From Yersinia enterocolitica (GTDB lineage Bacteria > Pseudomonadota > Gammaproteobacteria > Enterobacterales > Enterobacteriaceae), in the NCBI GenBank assembly GCA_002082245.2, contig NBTC02000002.1, positions 4,154,001-4,218,000 on the forward strand: a DNA stretch of 64,000 nt, read 5' to 3'. The position numbers were made by a program, and so were the translations under genes. Every line of letters begins with the position of its first letter. Position 1 is the stretch's first letter. Shown here piece by piece: positions 28,677-36,005 of the stretch. The notes under the pieces were generated by a model that saw only the letters and a list, made by a program, of their open reading frames with translations, was not told the origin of the DNA and made no database searches.

Positions 28677-28760
28677 CTGCAGCATTGTTGGCTACGCCCA
28701 TTCACCCCAGTCAATGACCGGGGTGAATGCCCTTGCCGTAATTTGAAATTTATCGGGCAT
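28677..28760. repeat. ERIC-like palindromic repeat between tssC and tssK
   Basis: CATTCACCCC (28699-28708) and GGGGTGAATG (28720-28729) form a 10-bp perfect stem with an 11-nt loop. The flanks GGCTACGCCCATTCACCCCA and CTTGCCGTAATTTGAAATTT resemble the ends of Yersinia ERIC (IRU) elements, from memory, with the central part shortened. As RNA inside the operon it would form a hairpin in the tssC-tssK spacer and could affect stability of the two halves. Confidence 0.5.
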
Positions 28761-28782
28761 GATTGTACGCAAGGAAGTACCC

Positions 28783-30135
28783 ATGAAGATTGAACGTCCT
28801 CTGTGGACTCGCGGAGTTTTGATTTCCCCGCAGCAATTTCAACAACAGGCTTCTTGGGAGGCCTGGACCAATGAATGCATCGCACAAATGGGCGTCATGC
28901 ATCCCTGGGGAGTCCTTCAGGCCACTTTTGCATTAGATGCATTGGCTCAGGGCCGCCTGAAAGCAGAACGTTTGCACCTTCGTTTTCAGGACGGTGTCCT
29001 GGTGGACACCGATTGTGCTGATGTGTTGCCCCCGACACTGACACTGGCCGCCAATCTGCCGCCGGAGGCCACCGAAGCCACGGTTATGCTGGCGATGCCA
29101 CAACTGTATGCCAACGGGGGGAACTGTCTGCAACCCGATGAGCGGGGCGAACGGCCCGTGCGCCATCGTCAGGCCTGGCGCGATGTACAAAATCAGTATG
29201 GGGATGATAAAAAGCAGGTCGCGGTGATGTACCACCAACTGACCCTGCGGTTGGACAGTCAGGAAAACGGCGATTATCAGGTCTGCCCGGTGGCGCGTTT
29301 GCTGCGGGATGCGCAAGGTCGCTGGACACTGGACCCACGTTTTATCCCGCCTATGCTGAGCCTGCAGGCCAGTGCCTGGTGTGGCGAACAGTTGGAATTA
29401 CTGATGGTGCAGCTTCGGGCGCGTTTACAGCGACTGATGGGCATGCGCCGGGAAAGCAATGCACGAATGGCCGATTTTGCTGTCGCGGATGTGTCGCTGT
29501 TCTGGCTGCTCAATGCCCTTAACAGCGCTGAACCGGTGCTGGGGAATTTTCAGCGTTATCCACAGATCCACCCAGAACGGCTGTATCAGGAACTGGCAAG
29601 ACTGGCGGGCAGTTTGCTAACGTTTTCCCTTGAACACGAGGTGACAGCGATCCCAGCCTATCAGCATGAACACCTGACCCGCGTCTTTCCTCCCTTATTT
29701 GCTTTGCTGAATATTCTGCTGGAAGCCAGCCTCCCTTCTCGGGTGGTGGCGATTGAGCTGGAGCATGAACCGCGTATCAATCAGTGGCGAGCGACCCTGC
29801 GTGATCCTCGCTTGCGTGAGGGGGCCGATTTCTATCTGTCGGTACGTTCCACTCTGTCTTCAGCGCAGTTACAAACCCAGTTCCCGCAGTTGTGTAAAGC
29901 CGGAGCGCCGGATGATGTCGGTAATGTGGTGAATGTTGCACTGAGCGGGATCCCATTGCGTCCCCTGAGCCATGTCCCTGCCGCCATCCCCTTGCGCCTG
30001 GAAAATCAGTATTTCTCCCTTGATCTCAGCCACCCTGCTGCGAAGCAGATGATGGAGGCAGGGGCTTGTGTGTTCTATGTGCCTGGTACGCTGGGTGAGA
30101 TCCAACTGGAATTGTTTGCGGTGTTGCGCGCATGA
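28783..30135 (+). CDS. tssK: TssK, T6SS baseplate-membrane complex connector
   Basis: Cytoplasmic baseplate protein that links TssFG to the TssJLM membrane complex. The 450-residue product has the typical start MKIERPLWTRGVLISPQQFQ, then QQASWEAWTNECIAQMG, and the expected length of about 445. AAGGAAG seven bases upstream of the ATG at 28783 supports this start over an in-frame ATG at 28759. The stop overlaps the next gene as ATGA, so tssK and tssL are translationally coupled. Confidence 0.97.
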   Translation: MKIERPLWTRGVLISPQQFQQQASWEAWTNECIAQMGVMHPWGVLQATFALDALAQGRLKAERLHLRFQDGVLVDTDCADVLPPTLTLAANLPPEATEATVMLAMPQLYANGGNCLQPDERGERPVRHRQAWRDVQNQYGDDKKQVAVMYHQLTLRLDSQENGDYQVCPVARLLRDAQGRWTLDPRFIPPMLSLQASAWCGEQLELLMVQLRARLQRLMGMRRESNARMADFAVADVSLFWLLNALNSAEPVLGNFQRYPQIHPERLYQELARLAGSLLTFSLEHEVTAIPAYQHEHLTRVFPPLFALLNILLEASLPSRVVAIELEHEPRINQWRATLRDPRLREGADFYLSVRSTLSSAQLQTQFPQLCKAGAPDDVGNVVNVALSGIPLRPLSHVPAAIPLRLENQYFSLDLSHPAAKQMMEAGACVFYVPGTLGEIQLELFAVLRA

Positions 30136-30818
30136 ACCATCAAATAACTGAACACTCCCCTACGGGGAATATTGATGCATTACTACAGGATACCTGGCTG
30201 CAGGTGATCAGCCTGCGTCAGGGAATGGCCTGCTCCGAAGGTGAAGGGCAGGCATTTTGGCAACGCTGTGTTGCAGACATTGAACGTGTCCATCAGGCGC
30301 TGAAAGACGCCGGCCACAGCGAACAAAGTTGCCAGCACATCAGGTACGCACAATGTGCTCTGCTGGATGAAACTGTGAAAGGCCGCGGTGTACAGGATGA
30401 TGCCTACTTTGTGTGGTGTCACTCGCCCTTGCAGGCGCATTTTTTCAACACTCTAGATGCCGGTAACCAGCTTTATGAGCAGATGCGCACCGTGTTGCGT
30501 GAGCCCGCACCAGATAGTGCAGTACTGACCTGTTTTCACCGGGTGTTGATGTTGGGGTTCCTCGGGGGATATCGCTCTATTGCGGTACCTGAACGGGAAC
30601 AACTGGTCAGCCAACTGACCGCACGGGTACCGGCGTTCAGCTTTTCACCATCACGTGGGATCTTGGCAACTGCCTCATCCCGTAACCGTCTTGGGGTCTG
30701 GCTGCGTTACTGGCCAGTGCGACTGGGGTTGGCTGCGCTGATGGTCGCGCTGCTGTGGTGGGGTCTTGACCACTGGCTATCTGGTTTGTTACCGACATTG
30801 TTACCGGGGCCAATGTGA
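30132..30818 (+). CDS. tssL: TssL, T6SS inner-membrane DotU/IcmH protein
   Basis: C-tail anchored inner-membrane protein of the TssJLM complex. The 228-residue protein has the DotU cytoplasmic domain (DALLQDTWLQVISLRQGMAC, then AQCALLDETVKG, GFLGGYRS) and one transmembrane helix near residues 195-215 (LAALMVALLWWGLDHW). It has no peptidoglycan-binding extension; that function is probably supplied by the next gene, which carries an OmpA domain. Overlaps that gene by one base (TGATG). Confidence 0.96.
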   Translation: MNHQITEHSPTGNIDALLQDTWLQVISLRQGMACSEGEGQAFWQRCVADIERVHQALKDAGHSEQSCQHIRYAQCALLDETVKGRGVQDDAYFVWCHSPLQAHFFNTLDAGNQLYEQMRTVLREPAPDSAVLTCFHRVLMLGFLGGYRSIAVPEREQLVSQLTARVPAFSFSPSRGILATASSRNRLGVWLRYWPVRLGLAALMVALLWWGLDHWLSGLLPTLLPGPM

Positions 30819-32521
30819 TGAGTCCGCTGTGGCGATATGGGTTATGGCTATGGGCGGGTCTTCTGGCGGTCATATTGTGTCTGGCGTTCCTGCCTTTCTC
30901 TCTGTTAGTCGGCTGGCTTATGCTGTTGCTGGTTGCCCTTATTTGCTTGGTGGGAATAGGGCGGGCTAGACGTCAACCGAACATGGCATTCTCTGAACCG
31001 CTATTCTCCCTACCATCCGAAAATCCGCTTCCACCTGAAAACCACCGTTTACCGGTGGTGCTGGTCTGTGGTGATGGTCTGGCATCATTATTTGGCACCG
31101 AGAGGATGCTGCAGACTGCGCAAGGCTGCTGGCTGCGAGTGGATGAGATAAACAGCCTACAACTGTTTACCCGACAGCTTCTGTGGCAGCGGCCTGAATG
31201 GGCCTCTCAGTTGGCGGTGATGGTGGTGGTGAATCCACAGCAACGCAGCGATGAGCGCCTGCTGGCCACCGATCTGCAAGAGCTGCGCTGGCAACTGATG
31301 CAACTGCGTAGCGATAGCCGCCATCACATTCCCTTGCTGGTGAGTAGCACGGTGGCCACACTGATGGCCCATGATGCGGTTTGGTTGTCACAACAGCAAA
31401 CTCCGCCGCTGACGCTCTGGTCAACCATCTCGACGCCGGGATCTCTGGCCGACTGGCAGCGCGCACAAAGCAATGTTGTACAGGCGGAACGACTGAAACA
31501 GACGGTGTTGTTCAGCTGCCATCATGACTGGCTGAAAGCACAAGTGCTCCCGGTGTTGCAGGCGCGCAATGAGGATGTGGCACCGGTCTCTGTACAGCAG
31601 ATTATTCAGCAGCAGGTTGCTGGTCTGCCAGATATAGAGCAAAGCTCCCTCTGGCAACATTGGCTAACCGCCCATACCTCGCTGAGACAGGTGTCCGGTT
31701 GGCATCCACCGTCGACGGCTGCGCATGACGTCTTGCCTTTGCCAGATTTTGTCTTTTCAACACTTCCCCTCGGCAGTGGTGTGTCGTCACGTCGCCGGGT
31801 GCTGCGCCATGGCGTCACTTTACTGACCCTGGCGGCAATAGTGGCTTTGTACAGCAGTGCCTGGCAAAACCGACAATTGTTGCACCGTGTGAGTTTTGAT
31901 ATTCGCCATTACCACAGCATAGCCATGACGGATTATGGCCCAAAAGCAAAAGCTGTTGAGGTATTACGCCATGATGCTGCACAGCTCAATGAGTGGTTCC
32001 GTAATGGTGAACCACTGCGTATGGGATTGGGGCTGTATCAGGGGGAACGTCTGCACCAGCCTCTACTCGATGCTGTTCAAGCCTATATCCCACCGCCAGC
32101 GATAGAGGAAGTGGGTGTAGCAACAACGGTGCGCCTCGACGCGCTGTCGTTATTTGATACGGGCAAGTTCCAGCTCAAACCGGGCAGTACCAAAATGCTG
32201 GTCAACGCGCTTATCGACATTAAAGCCAAACCGGGCTGGCTGATAGTGGTTGCAGGGCATACCGATATTACGGGTGATGCCGACGCTAATCAGACGCTGT
32301 CACTTAAACGCGCAGAAGCACTGCGTGACTGGATGCTCTCAACCAGTGACGTCTCACCCACCTGCTTTGCGGTTCAGGGCTACGGGGCGACACGCCCGAT
32401 TGCAACAAATGACACTGCGGAAGGCCGTGCGCTCAACCGTCGTGTCGATATTAGTTTGGTGCCGCAGGTTGATGCCTGCAAAGCACCAGCCCCCAAGACT
32501 CATCAAATGATTGATGAGTGA
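30818..32521 (+). CDS. T6SS-associated OmpA-domain membrane protein (TagL-like)
   Basis: A 567-residue protein with two hydrophobic segments in the first 45 residues, a long cytoplasmic part, another transmembrane helix near residues 325-345 (GVTLLTLAAIVALYSSAWQ) and a C-terminal OmpA/MotB domain. The OmpA domain runs from LDALSLFDTGKFQLKPGS through VVAGHTDITGDADANQTLS to EGRALNRRVDI, and should bind peptidoglycan in the periplasm. In other systems such a protein anchors the TssJLM complex to the cell wall when TssL itself lacks the domain. The start ATG overlaps the tssL stop by one base. The N-terminal part is less conserved, so the name is by analogy. Confidence 0.85.
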   Translation: MSPLWRYGLWLWAGLLAVILCLAFLPFSLLVGWLMLLLVALICLVGIGRARRQPNMAFSEPLFSLPSENPLPPENHRLPVVLVCGDGLASLFGTERMLQTAQGCWLRVDEINSLQLFTRQLLWQRPEWASQLAVMVVVNPQQRSDERLLATDLQELRWQLMQLRSDSRHHIPLLVSSTVATLMAHDAVWLSQQQTPPLTLWSTISTPGSLADWQRAQSNVVQAERLKQTVLFSCHHDWLKAQVLPVLQARNEDVAPVSVQQIIQQQVAGLPDIEQSSLWQHWLTAHTSLRQVSGWHPPSTAAHDVLPLPDFVFSTLPLGSGVSSRRRVLRHGVTLLTLAAIVALYSSAWQNRQLLHRVSFDIRHYHSIAMTDYGPKAKAVEVLRHDAAQLNEWFRNGEPLRMGLGLYQGERLHQPLLDAVQAYIPPPAIEEVGVATTVRLDALSLFDTGKFQLKPGSTKMLVNALIDIKAKPGWLIVVAGHTDITGDADANQTLSLKRAEALRDWMLSTSDVSPTCFAVQGYGATRPIATNDTAEGRALNRRVDISLVPQVDACKAPAPKTHQMIDE

Positions 32522-32547
32522 TTAACCTAGAAATGGAGAAGTAACCC

Positions 32548-33039
32548 ATGGCAATTCCAGTCTATCTGTGGCTGAAAGATGATGGCGGCGCGGACATTAA
32601 AGGTTCCGTAGATGTTAAAGATCGCGAAGGCAGTATTGAGATCGTGGCACAGGAACATAACCTGTATATCCCGACAGACAACAACACGGGCAAGCTGACC
32701 GGCACCCGTATCCATACCCCGTTCCTGTTCACCAAGGAAATCGATTCTTCCAGCCCGTACCTGTACAAAGCGGTAACCACCGGCCAGACCCTGAAATCCG
32801 CTGAGTTCAAATGGTATCGCATTAACGATGCGGGCCAGGAAGTGGAATATTTCAATACCAAGCTTGAGAACGTGAAACTGGTGAAAGTGGCACCGAAGAT
32901 GCACGACATCAAGGATCCGGCCAAAGAGAAACACAATCACCTCGAAGCCATTGAGCTGCGTTACGAAAAAATCACCTGGACTTACAAAGACGGCAACATC
33001 ATTCATTCCGATTCCTGGAACGAACGTACCACTGCGTAA
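32548..33039 (+). CDS. hcp: Hcp (TssD), T6SS inner-tube protein
   Basis: Secreted tube protein of 163 residues that stacks as hexamers and is propelled by the sheath. Starts MAIPVYLWLKDDGGADIKGS; the family pattern with RIHTPFLFTKEIDSSSPYLY in the centre and ELRYEKITWTYKDGNIIHSD before the end is complete. GGAGAAG upstream gives a strong ribosome site, in keeping with high expression. A strong terminator follows directly, so hcp probably ends a transcript or is produced in excess over the downstream genes. Confidence 0.98.
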   Translation: MAIPVYLWLKDDGGADIKGSVDVKDREGSIEIVAQEHNLYIPTDNNTGKLTGTRIHTPFLFTKEIDSSSPYLYKAVTTGQTLKSAEFKWYRINDAGQEVEYFNTKLENVKLVKVAPKMHDIKDPAKEKHNHLEAIELRYEKITWTYKDGNIIHSDSWNERTTA

Positions 33040-33047
33040 GATCTTAC

Positions 33048-33080
33048 AGCAGGCGGTTCGCCGTCTGCTTTTTGTGTTTT
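33048..33080 (+). terminator. rho-independent terminator after hcp
   Basis: AGCAGGCGG / CCGTCTGCT form a 9-bp stem capped by a TTCG tetraloop, followed by TTTTTGTGTTTTT. It starts eight bases after the hcp stop. This is the clearest intrinsic terminator in the window and would attenuate transcription into clpV. Confidence 0.88.
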
Positions 33081-33356
33081 TAGCTCAGTATCGGGGTATC
33101 GGTATTCAGCCAAACGCACACACATTTTATCAGATGACCTTATGGGCCTTGGTTTATGGCTATGGGCGGTAGCGTGCCCGACGCCAGCTTCATCTGGCTA
33201 TTTTACTTGCCATTTTGCACCTGGGCAGTGCTCGGGCCATCACGTACTGCGTGTACGCTCCGGGCCTTGCGCGCTGTCCGTGTTCAAACTGACGGCGACA
33301 ATAACGCCAGTGAAACCGGCTAACGTATCAGGTTTCGCATACAAGGAAGAGAATTT
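33081..33356. other. hcp-clpV spacer with imperfect hairpin element
   Basis: About 275 bp without a convincing gene. GGGCAGTGC (33223-33231) can pair with GCGCTGTCC (33271-33279), and the inner part CACGTACTGCGTGTACG is itself partly palindromic, giving a long imperfect hairpin. A new promoter for clpV must lie here since a strong terminator precedes it. AAGGAAGAG at 33342-33350 is the clpV ribosome site. A 72-codon open frame across the spacer overlaps the hairpin and the clpV start and is probably not a gene. Confidence 0.5.
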
Positions 33357-36005
33357 ATGACAACGCATTCAGCACACTTATTACGTCGGTTAAATCCCTA
33401 TTGCGCGCAGGCACTGGCCGGTGCTGCAACCCTGTGTCAGACCCGTGCCCATGCCGAGATAACCGTTGAACATTGGTTGTTGAAACTGCTGGAACAGGGT
33501 GAAGGCGATATTACGGTGATTGCCCGTCGTTATGAGTGGGACATGGACAGCCTGTGGCAGGGGTTGCTGGCCCATCTGGATACTTTGCCGCGCACGGTGC
33601 AGGGCAAACCTCAGTTGTCAGCCGCGTTACAGCAACTGATCAAAAGTGCCTGGCTGGATGCCTCGTTGCAGGAAAATGCTGATGCGGTGCGTTCCGCCCA
33701 TCTGTTATCTGCTCTGATAAATTCGCCATCATTATTGGCCGCCGATGCCGCCTGGCCGTTGCTCAGCCTGAGCACCACCCAGTTACACCGCCTGTTACCT
33801 TTGCTGGACAGCCAATCCGACGAACGTCCCGAGGTTCAGCAGGCTGCGGCACTGGCAGACAGCCCGGTCAATCTGACCAATGAGGCAGCGACTACTACCT
33901 CTATCAGTGGCCAGCCGCAACTCAATGACGCCCTGCAAGCGGCGCTGGATAAATTTACCCTCGATGTTACTGCTAAAGCGAAAACCGGGCAGATTGACCC
34001 GATTTTTGGTCGCGACAGCGAGATCCGCCAGATGGTCGACATCCTGTCGCGCCGCCGTAAAAACAACCCGATTCTGGTCGGTGAACCGGGTGTGGGTAAA
34101 ACCGCCTTGGTTGAAGGGCTGGCGCTGCGCATTGCCGAAGGTAACGTGCCGGATAGCCTGAAAACCGTCAGCCTGCGCACCCTGGACTTGGGCCTGTTGC
34201 AAGCCGGGGCTGGGGTCAAAGGTGAGTTCGAGCAGCGGCTGAAAAATGTTATCGAGGCGGTACAACAATCGCCAACACCGGTGTTGCTGTTTATCGACGA
34301 AGCCCACACCATCATCGGTGCCGGTAATCAGGCCGGTGGCGCAGATGCCGCCAACCTGCTGAAACCGGCACTGGCGCGTGGCGAGTTGCGCACCATCGCT
34401 GCCACCACCTGGTCGGAGTACAAACAGTATTTTGAGCGTGATGCCGCATTAGAACGCCGCTTCCAGATGGTGAAAGTTGACGAGCCGGACGACGCCAAAG
34501 CCAGCCTGATGCTGCGCGGCTTAAAGGGCCGCTACGCCCAGCACCACGGCGTGCATATTCTGGATTCTGCTATTACCGCTGCGGTTACCCTGTCGCGGCG
34601 CTTCCTGACCGGTCGCCAACTGCCGGATAAAGCGGTGGACCTGCTCGATACTGCCGGTGCCCGCGTGCGCATGAGCATCGACACGCTACCCGAAGCGCTG
34701 ATGGAAATTAACGCCGAACTGGCTGCATTGGCGATGGAGCAACAGGCCATCGAACAGGATTTGCTCCTGCTGCCGAGTATCGGTTCAACCCGCTTATCTG
34801 AGATTGAGCAACGCCGCGCAGAACTGCTGGTTGGGCAGCAAACGCTTGAACAGCAATATGCAGCAGAGAAACGCCTCACCGCCCTGATTATCGACGCGCG
34901 TCAGGATATCGCCAACGCGGCACATCTGGCCAGGTTGCAGGAAGAGTTAAGTCAGATTCAGGGTAATGCGCCGCTGCTGTCGCTGGATGTTGATGTGCGC
35001 ACGGTGGCAACGGTTATCGCCGATTGGACCGGCGTGCCGTTGAGCAGCCTGCTGAAAGACGAACAGACCGATTTATTGCAACTGGAAAACCACCTCGCGA
35101 CCCGCGTGGTCGGTCAGGATGCGGCGCTGGTTGAGATGGCACAACGCCTGCGCGCCGCCAAAACCGGCCTGACGTCCGAAAATGGCCCGCTGGGGGTGTT
35201 CCTGCTGGTTGGCCCCAGTGGGGTGGGCAAAACCGAGACTGCGCTGGCACTGGCCGACACACTGTTCGGTGGCGAGAAATCGCTGATCACCATCAACATG
35301 TCTGAATATCAGGAGGCGCACACCGTTTCTCAGTTGAAAGGTTCGCCACCGGGCTATGTCGGTTACGGTCAGGGCGGCATTCTGACCGAGGCGGTGCGCA
35401 AGCGCCCGTACAGCGTGGTGCTGCTTGACGAAGTTGAGAAAGCGCACGCTGATGTCATTAACCTGTTCTATCAGGTATTTGACCGTGGCTTTATGCGCGA
35501 CGGTGAAGGGCGCGAAATTGATTTTCGTAACACCGTGATCCTGATGACCGCCAATCTGGGCAGTGATCATCTGATGCAGTTACTGGATGAACAACCGGAA
35601 GCGACCCATAGCGATCTGCATGAACTGCTGCGCCCGATCCTACGTGACCACTTCCAGCCCGCCTTGCTGGCCCGCTTCCAGACCCTGATCTACCGCCCAC
35701 TGGATGCCACCGCGTTGCGTACCATCGTCGAGATGAAACTGGCACAGGTCGCTAAACGCCTGAACAAACATTACGGCTTGCACTGCTCGATTGAAGAAAG
35801 CCTGTACGACACGCTAGTCGCCGCCTGCCTGCTGCCGGACACTGGCGCGCGCAACATCGATAGCCTGCTCAATCAGCAGATTTTACCGGTGCTGAGCCAA
35901 CAACTGTTAAGCCGCATGAGTGAGCAACAGCGCACCACCTCGCTGACCTTGGGCTGGGATGAAGCCGACGGCATTACCCTTGAATTTGAAGGAGGCGAAA
36001 AATGA
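33357..36005 (+). CDS. clpV: ClpV (TssH), T6SS sheath-recycling AAA+ ATPase
   Basis: Hexameric ATPase that disassembles contracted sheath. At 882 residues it has a Clp N domain, first AAA+ module with Walker A GEPGVGKTA near residue 241 and Walker B LLFIDEAHTI, a middle coiled-coil domain (EQQAIEQDLLLLPSIGSTRL), and second AAA+ module with GPSGVGKTE near residue 619 and LLDEVEKAH. All catalytic motifs look intact. Starts a second transcription block after the hcp terminator, and its stop overlaps the vgrG start (AATGA). Confidence 0.98.
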   Translation: MTTHSAHLLRRLNPYCAQALAGAATLCQTRAHAEITVEHWLLKLLEQGEGDITVIARRYEWDMDSLWQGLLAHLDTLPRTVQGKPQLSAALQQLIKSAWLDASLQENADAVRSAHLLSALINSPSLLAADAAWPLLSLSTTQLHRLLPLLDSQSDERPEVQQAAALADSPVNLTNEAATTTSISGQPQLNDALQAALDKFTLDVTAKAKTGQIDPIFGRDSEIRQMVDILSRRRKNNPILVGEPGVGKTALVEGLALRIAEGNVPDSLKTVSLRTLDLGLLQAGAGVKGEFEQRLKNVIEAVQQSPTPVLLFIDEAHTIIGAGNQAGGADAANLLKPALARGELRTIAATTWSEYKQYFERDAALERRFQMVKVDEPDDAKASLMLRGLKGRYAQHHGVHILDSAITAAVTLSRRFLTGRQLPDKAVDLLDTAGARVRMSIDTLPEALMEINAELAALAMEQQAIEQDLLLLPSIGSTRLSEIEQRRAELLVGQQTLEQQYAAEKRLTALIIDARQDIANAAHLARLQEELSQIQGNAPLLSLDVDVRTVATVIADWTGVPLSSLLKDEQTDLLQLENHLATRVVGQDAALVEMAQRLRAAKTGLTSENGPLGVFLLVGPSGVGKTETALALADTLFGGEKSLITINMSEYQEAHTVSQLKGSPPGYVGYGQGGILTEAVRKRPYSVVLLDEVEKAHADVINLFYQVFDRGFMRDGEGREIDFRNTVILMTANLGSDHLMQLLDEQPEATHSDLHELLRPILRDHFQPALLARFQTLIYRPLDATALRTIVEMKLAQVAKRLNKHYGLHCSIEESLYDTLVAACLLPDTGARNIDSLLNQQILPVLSQQLLSRMSEQQRTTSLTLGWDEADGITLEFEGGEK

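Noticed and set aside
33133..33172. 16-bp identity (TTATGGCTATGGGCGG) between the hcp-clpV spacer and the start of the OmpA-domain gene, suggesting a duplicated fragment
   Set aside because: A 16-mer match is expected about once by chance in a window of this size, and the flanks do not continue the similarity.
33142..33360. 72-codon open frame in the hcp-clpV spacer
   Set aside because: It runs through the palindromic element and into the clpV start, has no ribosome site, and looks like a by-product of the repeat.
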